Shown piece by piece: positions 54,747 through 63,482 of a stretch of 64,000 nt of DNA. The notes beneath the pieces were generated by a model. The model was not told the DNA's origin. It did not search any database and saw only the letters and a program-made list of their open reading frames with translations. Source of the DNA: Alteromonas macleodii ATCC 27126 (GTDB taxonomy: Bacteria; Pseudomonadota; Gammaproteobacteria; Enterobacterales; Alteromonadaceae); assembly GCF_000172635.2 (NCBI RefSeq), contig NC_018632.1, positions 2,480,001 through 2,544,000 on the forward strand, written 5' to 3'. The translations under genes and the position numbers were made by a program. Numbering within the stretch: the stretch's first letter is position 1; each line of letters begins with the position of its first letter.

Positions 54747-56243
54747 ATGACTTCAAAATTATCACCTAATCGCAGCTCTTCTAACCTACGTGAAGACTCA
54801 GTTTCAACATTGCCAAACCAAACGTTAATCGCGCCAGAGTTGCTTGCACCTGCGGGTAGCTTACGCAACATGCGCTACGCTTTCGCCTATGGCGCTGATG
54901 CTGTTTATGCTGGGCAGCCACGCTACTCGCTTCGCGTAAGAAACAACGAATTCAGCCTTGAGAACTTAGCGATAGGCATAGAAGAAGCACATGCTTTAGG
55001 TAAAAAGTTCTATGTAGTAAGCAACATTGCTCCGCACAACAGTAAGCTAGGTACCTACCTTAAAGATATTTCACCAGTAATTGCTATGAAGCCCGATGCG
55101 TTAATTATGTCAGACCCAGGGCTTATTATGATGGTGCGCGACGCCTTTCCTGAAATGCCTATTCACTTGAGTGTACAGGCCAATGCGGTGAACTACGCCA
55201 CGGTGAAGTTTTGGCAGAAACAAGGCATAGAGCGCGTTATTTTGTCCCGAGAGCTCTCTTTGGAAGAAATTGAAACTATTCGCGAGCATGTTCCAGACAT
55301 GGAATTGGAAGTGTTTGTGCATGGCGCGCTTTGTATGGCGTATTCGGGGCGCTGCTTATTGTCTGGATATATGAATAAACGCGATCCGAATCAGGGCACT
55401 TGTACCAATGCTTGTAGATGGTCTTACGATGTTAAGACGGGCGAAGAAAACGAAACCGGTGACATTGTTCAAGCTATTCAGATTGATAATGCAGGTGAAG
55501 CGCCTGAAATGATAACTCCTACCCTTGGTGAAGGCACGCCAAGCTCCCAAGTGTTTATGTTAGAAGAAAAGGAAAAGCCTGGCGAACTGATGCCAGCTTT
55601 TGAAGACGAACATGGCACCTATATCATGAATTCTAAAGATTTGCGTGCCGTGCAACATGTTGGCAGGTTAACCCAAATGGGCGTGCATAGTTTAAAAATA
55701 GAAGGCCGCACTAAATCACATTACTACTGCGCTAGAACAGCACAAGTTTATCGCAAAGCAATTGACGACGCGGTAGCAGGGAAGCCATTTGATAGTACAT
55801 TAATGGGAAGCTTGGAAACTTTAGCTCATCGAGGTTATACCGAAGGTTTCTTGCGTCGCCATGCGCACCACGCATATCAGAACTATGAGTATGGCCACTC
55901 AGTCAGCGATAAACAGCAATTTGTTGGTGAAGTGATTGACCGTTGTGAAGAGTCTGGCTATGCAATTATAAACGTTAAAAACAAATTCTGTGTAGGTGAC
56001 TCGCTTGAGTTGATGACGCCAAGCGGCAACATTACCTTTACTCTAAATGAGATGCTGGAAAAGAGAAACCATTCTATTACGGATGCTAAGGGTTCAGGAC
56101 ACCAAGTAAGAATACCGATACCCAGCGATGTGTCTCTAAACTTTGCCCTACTGCTGCGAAATTTAGATGAAGGCGTTGATACCCGCAATCCGTTTCGAAA
56201 AGCTCCTAGTGCAGTAACACCCGAAAACGCGAGCGAGGCATAA
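54747..56243 (+). CDS. trhP: tRNA 5-hydroxyuridine synthesis protein TrhP (YegQ), U32 family
   Basis: The 498-residue protein is of the U32 peptidase-like family. TrhP makes 5-hydroxyuridine at wobble position 34 of certain tRNAs with prephenate, without oxygen. Visible: PELLAPAGSLRNMRYAFAYG near the N-terminus, the U32 signature EVFVHGALCMAYSGRCLLS, further cysteines in GTCTNACRWSY, and SLKIEGRTKSHYYCA. It is about 45 residues longer than E. coli YegQ, with an acidic insertion near residues 230–275. A ferredoxin gene follows after three bases. Confidence 0.92.
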   Translation: MTSKLSPNRSSSNLREDSVSTLPNQTLIAPELLAPAGSLRNMRYAFAYGADAVYAGQPRYSLRVRNNEFSLENLAIGIEEAHALGKKFYVVSNIAPHNSKLGTYLKDISPVIAMKPDALIMSDPGLIMMVRDAFPEMPIHLSVQANAVNYATVKFWQKQGIERVILSRELSLEEIETIREHVPDMELEVFVHGALCMAYSGRCLLSGYMNKRDPNQGTCTNACRWSYDVKTGEENETGDIVQAIQIDNAGEAPEMITPTLGEGTPSSQVFMLEEKEKPGELMPAFEDEHGTYIMNSKDLRAVQHVGRLTQMGVHSLKIEGRTKSHYYCARTAQVYRKAIDDAVAGKPFDSTLMGSLETLAHRGYTEGFLRRHAHHAYQNYEYGHSVSDKQQFVGEVIDRCEESGYAIINVKNKFCVGDSLELMTPSGNITFTLNEMLEKRNHSITDAKGSGHQVRIPIPSDVSLNFALLLRNLDEGVDTRNPFRKAPSAVTPENASEA

Positions 56244-56246
56244 TGC

Positions 56247-56492
56247 ATGGCACTGCTTATTCTTGATAGCTGCATTAACTGCGACATGTGCGAACCCGAA
56301 TGCCCTAATGCCGCTATAAGCATGGGTAATAAAGTGTATGAAATAGACCCGTTACGCTGTACAGAATGCGTGGGGCATTACGATGCGCCTACTTGCGCAG
56401 CGGTATGCCCAATAGATGTTGTTAAGCCTGACCCGCACAATAAAGAATCACTAGACGAGTTGGCCGAAAAGTTTGTTCGTTTAAATAGTTAG
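56247..56492 (+). CDS. yfhL: YfhL family 4Fe-4S ferredoxin
   Basis: The 81-residue dicluster ferredoxin binds two 4Fe-4S clusters, through CINCDMCEPECP near the N-terminus and CTECVGHYDAPTCAAVCP in the second half; the eight-residue insertion between cysteines is the family mark. It starts three bases after the trhP stop, so the two are co-transcribed. This suggests electron supply or cluster support for TrhP, which is inference from position. Confidence 0.93.
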   Translation: MALLILDSCINCDMCEPECPNAAISMGNKVYEIDPLRCTECVGHYDAPTCAAVCPIDVVKPDPHNKESLDELAEKFVRLNS

Positions 56493-56609
56493 CTATGAAG
56501 TAAGTCAGCGAGTTAATTGTACTTCTCGAAGAATTCCCTTGAATCATAACCAAGAGTGATCCCTAATTGCGGTACAGTTTGAATTGGCACTACTAATAAG
56601 GGTTTTATT

Positions 56610-57839
56610 TTGAAGTTTGCCTCTCGCGCTACAGCGATTTCTCCGTTTCTTGCTATGGCCTATGGCGAAAAAGCCACGGCACTAGAACAGCAAGGTAAAG
56701 ATGTTATAAGACTTAATTTAGGCGAGCCTGATTTCGGCGCACCCGCAGCAGTGCTTGCCGCAATGAAAGAAAGCTTAAATGCCCCAGTTTTTCCCTATAC
56801 CTCGGCGCTGGGCATGCCTGAACTACGTGAAGCCGTTGCACGCTTTTATGAAGTTAAACATGGCGTAGCGTTAAGCCCTTCTAGAGTGGTCGTGACCGCT
56901 GGGGCTTCTGGCGCTTTACTTTTGGCAAGTGCTGCCTTGGTTGAACCAGGCGACAACGTGATATTGGGCGACCCGTCTTACCCTTGTAACCGACGTTTTT
57001 TAAACGCATTTGGCGCAGAGGTAACGCTGGTACCAACACGCAGTGAGGATAACTTTCAGCTAACCGCAACAAGTGTTGCCGATAATTGGAAGCACAACAC
57101 GAAAGGCGTACTTATTGCCACACCTGCCAATCCTACTGGTATGGTTATAGATGCAGAAGAGTTGACTAAAATTGGCGAGTACTGCAAATCCAAAGGTGGC
57201 TTTTTAATTGTTGACGAAATTTACTTGGATCTATCGCTTTCGGCTGATCTTGATGTACGCAATGATACATTCGCTTCCCAATCGACCTTGGGCACTGATA
57301 CCAAACTTCAAAGCGTACTTGCCAATGCACAGCTTGAAGAAACAGTGGTCGTAATAAACAGTTTTTCCAAATATTTTGGCATGACCGGCTGGCGTCTTGG
57401 CTGGTGTGTGGTACCTGAAGCGATGACGCCCATCGTTGAAAAACTCGCGCAGAATTTGTTTATTTGCCCCTCTACCCTATCGCAAAAGGCTGCTCTTGCA
57501 TGCTTTACACCAGAAGCATTGGCGCAATGCGAGCAAAACCGCCATACGCTGGAAAAGCGTGCTTCCCTTGTTTTTAGTGCACTTGAAAATATGGGGCTTG
57601 GTTTAGATGCAAAGCCTGACGGTGCGTTTTATGCCTACATCAATATTAAGCACACAGGGCTAAGTGCAATTGAATTTTGTGATGCCCTACTTTCACAACA
57701 TCATGTAGCGCTTACGCCGGGTAATGATTTTGGTGAGCACAATGCAAACCATTACGTAAGACTGTCTTTCGCCACTAGCATTGAACGCTTGGAGGAAGGG
57801 CTTTCACGGCTAGCTGAGTTTGTAGAATCATTAAGCTAA
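56610..57839 (+). CDS. Class I/II PLP-dependent aminotransferase
   Basis: The 409-residue product starts at TTG 56610 with AAGGG upstream; there is no better ATG. Fold type I features: GEPDFGAPAAVLAAM, TPANPTGMVI, LIVDEIYLDLSL and the PLP lysine in NSFSKYFGMTGWRLGW, with a C-terminal arginine in HYVRLSFATSIE. Relatives include aspartate and related transaminases; the amino donor cannot be read from sequence. It stands alone between yfhL and a reductase gene. Confidence 0.9.
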   Translation: MKFASRATAISPFLAMAYGEKATALEQQGKDVIRLNLGEPDFGAPAAVLAAMKESLNAPVFPYTSALGMPELREAVARFYEVKHGVALSPSRVVVTAGASGALLLASAALVEPGDNVILGDPSYPCNRRFLNAFGAEVTLVPTRSEDNFQLTATSVADNWKHNTKGVLIATPANPTGMVIDAEELTKIGEYCKSKGGFLIVDEIYLDLSLSADLDVRNDTFASQSTLGTDTKLQSVLANAQLEETVVVINSFSKYFGMTGWRLGWCVVPEAMTPIVEKLAQNLFICPSTLSQKAALACFTPEALAQCEQNRHTLEKRASLVFSALENMGLGLDAKPDGAFYAYINIKHTGLSAIEFCDALLSQHHVALTPGNDFGEHNANHYVRLSFATSIERLEEGLSRLAEFVESLS

Positions 57840-57940
57840 CGCTTTTTATGCTCACCATTTAATTTCGTGAATAGACAAATATTACCGAAAAAAATGATAG
57901 ATATGGGTGCTTGTGCGTATATTGAGTAACGCATATTGAT

Positions 57941-57950
57941 GACACGTGTC
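57941..57950. promoter_or_regulatory. Perfect 10-bp palindrome upstream of the reductase gene
   Basis: GACACGTGTC is a perfect palindrome 27 bases before the ATG at 57977. It could be an operator for a TetR- or MarR-type regulator, but a 10-bp palindrome also arises by chance. Confidence 0.25.
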
Positions 57951-57976
57951 GAAACGAAATAAAACAGGACAAAACA

Positions 57977-59152
57977 ATGAGTAACGAACGGGAATTTGAT
58001 GTAGTTATTTTCGGTGCTACAGGTTTTACGGGTAAGTTAGTAGCTGAATATTTTCAGGCTCAGTATGGCAGCGATGACAACGTTAAGTGGGCGGTCGCAG
58101 GCCGAAACGAAGCTAAACTCAACGGCGTAAAAAAGGAGCTAGGCATTAGTGAAAGCGTTGCTAGCATTGTAGCCGATGGTGATGATGACGACGCGCTAGA
58201 TGCGTTGACGAAGCGCACAGCCGTTGTACTTACCACTGTTGGTCCGTATCAAATTTACGGTGAAAAGTTACTTTCTGCATGTGTCGATAACGGCACCGGC
58301 TATACAGATCTTTGCGGTGAGCCAGCCTGGATGCACCAAATGATCAATAAGTACGAAGCGAAAGCTAAAGAAACCGGCGCAAACATTGTGTTCTCGTGTG
58401 GCTTTGACTCTGTGCCTTTTGACCTTGGTGTGTACTACCTTCAAGAACATGCAAAAAAGCAAACTGGCGATGTCATTGAATATGTAAAAGGTCGCGTTCG
58501 TAAAATGCAGGGCACGTTCTCTGGCGGTACGGCTGCAAGTTTAAAAGCGACCATGGCGGCTGCGCACAAAGATAAGTCTGTCATGGCGGCACTTATTAAC
58601 CCGCACTCATTAACCGATGGCGCGTCAAATCAGCCACAGCCCGATGGCAATAAACCTTACTTCGATGAGCAGTTAGGCACATGGGTTGCACCATTTATTA
58701 TGGCGGCCATCAATACTAAAAACGTTCATCGCACGAACTACCTGGGCGGATATAGCTACGGCAAGAACTTTCAATATGATGAAATGATGATGACTGGCCC
58801 AGGTGAGAAAGGTGAAGCCATGGCGAATCACGTTGCCAAAGATAAGTCGCTTGCAAGTGATGATGGCCCTAAACCAGGTGAAGGCCCGAGCAAAGAAGAG
58901 CGCGAAAATGGCTTTTACGATGTCATGTTTGTGGGTACCGCTACCAATGGTGATATGCTAGCCGTATCGGTAAAAGGCGACAAGGATCCAGGTTACGGCT
59001 CTACCAGTAAAATGATTTCAGAATCTGCCCTTTGCTTGTGCAAAGACGTTAGTTTATCTGGTGGTTTCTTCACACCTGCGGCAGCACTTGGTAACAAGCT
59101 TATCCGCCGTTTAGAAGAAAAAGCAGGCTTAACGTTTGCTATCGAGAAATAA
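57977..59152 (+). CDS. Saccharopine dehydrogenase-like / trans-acting enoyl reductase family protein
   Basis: The 391-residue NAD(P)-binding protein has an N-terminal Rossmann motif FGATGFTGKLVAEYF and follow-up blocks WAVAGRNEAKLN, TTVGPYQIYGEKLL, YTDLCGEPAWMHQM and VFSCGFDSVPFDLGVYYL. These match the widespread family related to trans-acting enoyl reductases of actinobacteria and to mammalian SCCPDH. The function in proteobacteria is not established. AGGA precedes ATG 57977. A terminator follows. Confidence 0.87.
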   Translation: MSNEREFDVVIFGATGFTGKLVAEYFQAQYGSDDNVKWAVAGRNEAKLNGVKKELGISESVASIVADGDDDDALDALTKRTAVVLTTVGPYQIYGEKLLSACVDNGTGYTDLCGEPAWMHQMINKYEAKAKETGANIVFSCGFDSVPFDLGVYYLQEHAKKQTGDVIEYVKGRVRKMQGTFSGGTAASLKATMAAAHKDKSVMAALINPHSLTDGASNQPQPDGNKPYFDEQLGTWVAPFIMAAINTKNVHRTNYLGGYSYGKNFQYDEMMMTGPGEKGEAMANHVAKDKSLASDDGPKPGEGPSKEERENGFYDVMFVGTATNGDMLAVSVKGDKDPGYGSTSKMISESALCLCKDVSLSGGFFTPAAALGNKLIRRLEEKAGLTFAIEK

Positions 59153-59166
59153 CGATTCAAAAAACG

Positions 59167-59200
59167 AAGGCTGAACACAAATTGCGTTCAGCCTTTTCTC
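59167..59200. terminator. Terminator after the reductase gene
   Basis: Stem AAGGCTGAAC / GTTCAGCCTT (59167–59176 and 59186–59195) with a T-rich tail on the plus strand; it is weaker on the minus strand. Confidence 0.82.
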
Positions 59201-59226
59201 TCTGCGCTAGGTGTTATTGTTGTTTT

Positions 59227-60408
59227 TTAAGCGAGTACCGCTTTTAATGCTTTAACGCACGCGTCAGTTTCTTCAGGTGTCCCTACGCTAATGCGTGACC
59301 ATGAGTCGTACCCAGGCCACGTACGCCCTACGACCTTTATACCTTGAGCTTTCATCTTTTCTGCAAATTTGTCGTGCGGCATGCCCGTATCTATGTAAAT
59401 AAAATTCCCTTGTGGATTTGGCGCAAACGGCTGCTTTAACTCTTTAGCTACTTTTACTAACTTTTCACGCTCAGTTTTAATGCGTGAGCGCATCGTGTCT
59501 AAGTTCTCATGGTCATCCATACTCGCCATACCCGCTACTAATGCTAAGTAGTTCACACCACCCATGCGCAGCATACCGCCCATTGTTTTAGCTTGCTCAG
59601 CAGGCATGATGGCGTAACCGAGACGCTGGCCCGCCATGGCGTGAATCTTAGAAAAAGTGCGGCAAATCACCACATTGTAGCCTTCAGCTACTAGCTTCGA
59701 TTGCACATTAGCGGGGTAAGCATCAGACATTTCAATGTAGGCTTCGTCAATGAAGACTTGCGCTTTCTTCGATACGCGTTTAGCAAAAGCGGTAAGCTTC
59801 TCTGCATCTACCATGCTACCTGTCGGGTTATTTGGATTGCATACATACACGGCGGTAGTATCTTCGGTTACCGCTGCTTCAATGGCATCCAGATCAAAGG
59901 TCATATCATTGGCTAGCGGCACGTAGGTCACATCTGCCCCCATGAACTCAGCGCCCCGTGGTACGCCTTCGTAGGTTGCCATAGACGTAACCAGCTTGTT
60001 GCCGTTTTTGGTGATCCAGTCAGCATAGCCAAACAGAATAGGTGAAGAGCCGTTTGTGATAACGATTTGATCAGCAGATACGCCTTCTTGCTTAGCAATT
60101 TTTTGCGCTAACACTTCCACCGTAGCGTCGGTATAACGCGCTAGGTTTAATAGCTCGCTTTGCATTGCCTTTGCCGCTTTTTTCGAGGGCCCAAAAGCAT
60201 TTTCATTCGACGATAGGCGAATAAGACCATCGTTTACATTAGGTGTAGCGGATGGAAAGTGTTCAGTTTGCATACCTGCGGCACGAAGGTCGCCCATAAT
60301 ACTGTCAACGCTGGTCGTTAGCGCTACTGCTCCTGCACCTAATCCCACTGACTTTAACCAATTACGGCGTGAAGAATTCACGGTGCTTTGTTGCTCATTT
60401 TTATTCAT
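59227..60408 (-). CDS. Tat-exported PLP aminotransferase, histidinol-phosphate aminotransferase-like
   Basis: The 393-residue protein begins with a twin-arginine signal (SSRRNWLKSVGLGAGAVALT, residues 12–31), so it is predicted to be exported folded with its PLP. The rest is a fold type I transaminase: RLSSNENAFGPSKKA, VCNPNNPTGSM, VFIDEAYIEMSD and the PLP lysine in CRTFSKIHAMAGQRLGY. Catalysis on histidinol phosphate in the periplasm is implausible, so the true substrate is likely another amino compound. Relatives with Tat signals occur in marine gammaproteobacteria. Confidence 0.88.
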   Translation of the reverse strand: MNKNEQQSTVNSSRRNWLKSVGLGAGAVALTTSVDSIMGDLRAAGMQTEHFPSATPNVNDGLIRLSSNENAFGPSKKAAKAMQSELLNLARYTDATVEVLAQKIAKQEGVSADQIVITNGSSPILFGYADWITKNGNKLVTSMATYEGVPRGAEFMGADVTYVPLANDMTFDLDAIEAAVTEDTTAVYVCNPNNPTGSMVDAEKLTAFAKRVSKKAQVFIDEAYIEMSDAYPANVQSKLVAEGYNVVICRTFSKIHAMAGQRLGYAIMPAEQAKTMGGMLRMGGVNYLALVAGMASMDDHENLDTMRSRIKTEREKLVKVAKELKQPFAPNPQGNFIYIDTGMPHDKFAEKMKAQGIKVVGRTWPGYDSWSRISVGTPEETDACVKALKAVLA

Positions 60409-60778
60409 ATTTCGCTCTGCCTTCCGTCTACATTCACTTTAGACTAAAGGCTTAATTTTGAACGCGCAATAGCATAAAGCCCCTAACCCATTGACATTAA
60501 TGCACTTTTTACGTGCATATGGCGCACTAAAATTGACAACATACGAAGTTTTAATGCGTTAAGCCGTAACATTGCGGTGCAGCCTTATTTTGTGTTTTTT
60601 GGCGTTTGCGATGAATGACATTTTTTTTGATGTTAAAGGCGTAGCACTCTCTCTCTATTGGTTCTCCGCGCTTGAAGCCTGCCTTTTAAACGACTGTGTA
60701 ATCCATCTATATAAATAAAAAGTAAAAATTACGACGAAACATTCATCGATTACCCAGTGTGCAAAACAGGAATTAAAT
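60409..60778. other. Divergent intergenic region before the Rho-N protein gene
   Basis: 370 AT-rich bases with promoters for the two divergent genes and a short CT run near 60649. No gene, repeat or clear operator is seen. Confidence 0.6.
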
Positions 60779-61042
60779 ATGGCTAAGGACCACGGCAACC
60801 AAATTAAAAACGACGATACTTACGAAGCCCTTCGCGAGGAAGGCTATAGCAAAGAGAAGTCGGCGCGCATTGCCAATGCGCAAGCCAATAGCGAACAAAC
60901 GCCTTCTAAAGATGGTGGAAAAGGCAAAAAGTACGAGGATCGCACTAAAGAGGAACTGTATCAAAAGGCCAAGGAAGTCGGCATTGAAGGTCGCTCTAAC
61001 ATGAGCAAAGACGAATTAATTGATGCGTTACGCAATCATTAG
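60779..61042 (+). CDS. Small Rho N-terminal-domain protein
   Basis: The 87-residue, highly charged product has an N-terminal DUF7218-like stretch (YEALREEGYSKEKSARIANAQ) and a C-terminal SAP-like Rho-N segment (RTKEELYQKAKEVGIEGRSN, then MSKDELIDALR). Rho-N domains bind nucleic acid; these small proteins are of unknown role and are sometimes stress-induced. ATG 60779 opens directly with MAKDHGNQIKNDD. A GTGGCGG/CCGCCAC hairpin (61042–61060) without a T run follows the stop. Confidence 0.82.
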   Translation: MAKDHGNQIKNDDTYEALREEGYSKEKSARIANAQANSEQTPSKDGGKGKKYEDRTKEELYQKAKEVGIEGRSNMSKDELIDALRNH

Positions 61043-61221
61043 TGGCGGATAGACCGCCACATACAAAAACTGGTCACTGTGGCGGTGATGATTACGTTTT
61101 ATCAGACACGCATAATTTGTGCATTTCGTGGCAAACCTCAACTTCAAGTAAAGATATACCGCCTCAACAGTAGGCGACTAGCTCTTCGCCCGCCCAATGC
61201 ATGACAATATTTCATGATAAA

Positions 61222-61236
61222 ATGAAAATAAGTCAT
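61222..61236 (+). promoter_or_regulatory. MetR-like box candidate upstream of mesX
   Basis: ATGAAAATAAGTCAT resembles the MetR pattern TGAA-N5-TTCA with one mismatch. It lies about 95–110 bases before the mesX ATG. MetR control of methionine genes makes it sensible, but the AT-rich context lowers confidence. Confidence 0.3.
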
Positions 61237-61329
61237 TTTTATTCATAGTTAAATCAATGTATAACGTGTTCATAGCTTTTACAGCAGTCTCACTACTCGG
61301 TTTAACTTTAGGAATAGAAGCGCATTCTC

Positions 61330-62316
61330 ATGAACAACAACGTGAACACAGATTTCTCTTTTACTATTAACAGCGTTCAGTTTAATGAAGATTATCGCCC
61401 TTCAGACAACACACGCATCACCACCAACTTCGCCAATTTAGCTCGTGGTCAACGCCGCAAAGAAAATTTGCGCGATGCACTAAGCATGATAAACAACCGC
61501 TTCAATGCACTGGCTAGCTGGGATAATGAAAGTGGCGATCGCTATGCTGTCGAACTTGAAATTGTGTCGGTAGATATCGACGTTGAGGGTAACGGCAACA
61601 CATTCCCAACTATCGAAATCTTACAAACCAATATAATTGACAAAAAAACGGGTAAACGCACTCAAGGTATTGTAGGAAACAACTTCTCGTCTTATGTTCG
61701 CGATTATGACTTTAGCGTTCGTCTATCTAATCACAATCGTGGCCAGTCTTCGTTCAGTGTCCCTACCGATTTTGGTGATCTGCACGGAAAGTTGTTTAAG
61801 TATTTCGTTAATTCAGAAGCCTATAAAGCACATTTTTCAAAGCTGCCGGTCATTTGTTTAAGCGTTTCCGACAATAAGACCTACCGTCGAACAGAAAATC
61901 AGCACCCCGTTTTAGGTGTTGAATATCAGCCTAATGAATCATCACTAACTGAACAGTATTTCAAGAAGATGGGCTTAAACGTGCGCTATTTCATGCCACC
62001 AAACAGTGCTGCTCCTTTTGCATTTTATTTCTTTGGTGATTTGTTAAACGACTACACCAATTTAGAACTTATCAGCACTATTGCTACGATGGAGACCTTC
62101 CAGAAAATTTATCGCCCTGAGATTTATAACGCTAACGCCCAGGCAGGTTTAAGCTACAAACCAAACTTGAAAAATAGCGATCACTCAGTGACTCGCATTG
62201 TTTATGACCGTGAGGAGCGGACTCATCTAGCCGTTGAACAAGGCAAGTTCGTAGAAGAGAACTTTATAAAGCCTTATCAACACAAGTTAGCGCAATTCAC
62301 AGCAAGCTACGCCTGA
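61330..62316 (+). CDS. mesX: MesX (DUF1852), partner of the MesD methionine synthase
   Basis: The 328-residue protein is of the DUF1852 family, recognised by FSFTINSVQFNEDYRPSDNT, TNFANLARGQRRKENL and MINNRFNALASWDNESGDRY. Genetic work on aerobic bacteria showed that this family is required, with oxygen, for methionine synthesis by MesD, independent of methyl-folate and cobalamin. The chemistry and methyl source are unknown. It lies 125 bases upstream of mesD on the same strand, with an AAGGGCAG/CTGCCCTT hairpin (62378–62399) in between. Confidence 0.9.
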   Translation: MNNNVNTDFSFTINSVQFNEDYRPSDNTRITTNFANLARGQRRKENLRDALSMINNRFNALASWDNESGDRYAVELEIVSVDIDVEGNGNTFPTIEILQTNIIDKKTGKRTQGIVGNNFSSYVRDYDFSVRLSNHNRGQSSFSVPTDFGDLHGKLFKYFVNSEAYKAHFSKLPVICLSVSDNKTYRRTENQHPVLGVEYQPNESSLTEQYFKKMGLNVRYFMPPNSAAPFAFYFFGDLLNDYTNLELISTIATMETFQKIYRPEIYNANAQAGLSYKPNLKNSDHSVTRIVYDREERTHLAVEQGKFVEENFIKPYQHKLAQFTASYA

Positions 62317-62377
62317 TCCGTTCATTTAAATACTTGCGATATTCAAACCGCACACGTTGCGACAACAAAACTATGAT

Positions 62378-62399
62378 AAGGGCAGCACGTTCTGCCCTT
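62378..62399 (+). other. Hairpin between mesX and mesD
   Basis: AAGGGCAG (62378–62385) and CTGCCCTT (62392–62399) form a stem with a six-base loop, followed by CGCGC rather than T's. It could be an mRNA processing or weak attenuation site that sets the MesX:MesD ratio; this is inferred. Confidence 0.5.
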
Positions 62400-62441
62400 C
62401 GCGCATCCATACAAATTATTGATTAAAAGAAAGCGAATCAC

Positions 62442-63482
62442 ATGAAAAAACTACTCCCCACTTCTATTGCAGGCAGTCTTCCAAAACCATCGTGGCTTGC
62501 ACAGCCTGAAACTCTGTGGTCGCCGTGGAAGCTAGAAGATGAAGCATTAGAGGAAGGCAAAAAAGACGCGCTTCGCGTTACGCTTCAGGAACAAGCCCTA
62601 TCAGGCATAGATATTGTGTGTGACGGTGAGCAAACCCGTCAGCATTTTGTAACTACCTTTATTGAGCACCTTGACGGTGTTGATTTTGAAAACCGTAAAA
62701 CCGTACGTATTCGCAATCGCTACGACGCTAGCGTACCTGTCGTTACCCATGCTGTTACACGGCCAAAATCAGTGTTCGTTGAAGACGCAAAGTTCTTAAG
62801 GAGCCAAACCGATCAGCCCATAAAATGGGCGTTACCTGGCCCTATGACGATGGTTGATACGCTGTACGATGACCATTATAAAAGTCGCGAAAAACTTGCG
62901 TGGGAGTTTGCCAAAATACTAAACCAAGAGGCAAAGGAGCTTGAGGCTGCTGGTGTTGACATTATCCAGTTTGATGAACCTTCGTTTAACGTATTTTTCG
63001 ATGAAGTCAATGAATGGGGTATTGCCGCATTAGAAAGAGCCATTGAAGGGCTTAAATGCGAAACTGCGGTACACATTTGCTACGGATATGGCATCAAAGC
63101 TAATACCGACTGGAAGAAGACATTGGGCTCTGAGTGGCGACAATATGAGGAGAGCTTTCCTAAGCTAGCAAAATCCAATATTGATATGGTTTCTCTGGAG
63201 TGCCATAACTCTCATGTACCCATTGAACTGATCTCGCTTCTTAAAGGCAAAAAAGTGATGGTGGGCGCTATTGATGTTGCAACTGACACAATAGAGACAC
63301 CAGAAGAAGTAGCAGCTACATTACGTGAAGCATTAAAGTACGTGGATGCCGACAAACTCTACCCTTGTACAAACTGTGGTATGGCGCCCCTTTCACGACA
63401 GGTTGCTCGAGGCAAGCTTGAGGCGCTCAGCGCTGGCGCTGAAATAGTAAGGCAGGAATTAGCTCAGAAGCTCAGTGCTTAA
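62442..63482 (+). CDS. mesD: Core methionine synthase MesD (MetE-like, without folate domain)
   Basis: The 346-residue protein corresponds to the C-terminal catalytic domain of MetE. Zinc and homocysteine ligands fit HICYGYG (near residue 210), SLECHNSHVP (near 250) and CTNCGMAPLSRQ (near 305). It begins with LPTSIAGSLPKPSWLAQP and has KWALPGPMTMVDTLY and IIQFDEPSFN. The N-terminal folate-binding half of MetE is absent. Adjacent DUF1852 identifies the MesD branch, which needs oxygen and MesX. A terminator follows. Confidence 0.91.
   Translation: MKKLLPTSIAGSLPKPSWLAQPETLWSPWKLEDEALEEGKKDALRVTLQEQALSGIDIVCDGEQTRQHFVTTFIEHLDGVDFENRKTVRIRNRYDASVPVVTHAVTRPKSVFVEDAKFLRSQTDQPIKWALPGPMTMVDTLYDDHYKSREKLAWEFAKILNQEAKELEAAGVDIIQFDEPSFNVFFDEVNEWGIAALERAIEGLKCETAVHICYGYGIKANTDWKKTLGSEWRQYEESFPKLAKSNIDMVSLECHNSHVPIELISLLKGKKVMVGAIDVATDTIETPEEVAATLREALKYVDADKLYPCTNCGMAPLSRQVARGKLEALSAGAEIVRQELAQKLSA

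Noticed and set aside
61257..61373. Small reading frame (38 codons) with a hydrophobic start before mesX
   Set aside because: It overlaps the mesX start in another frame and has no ribosome-binding site or family support.
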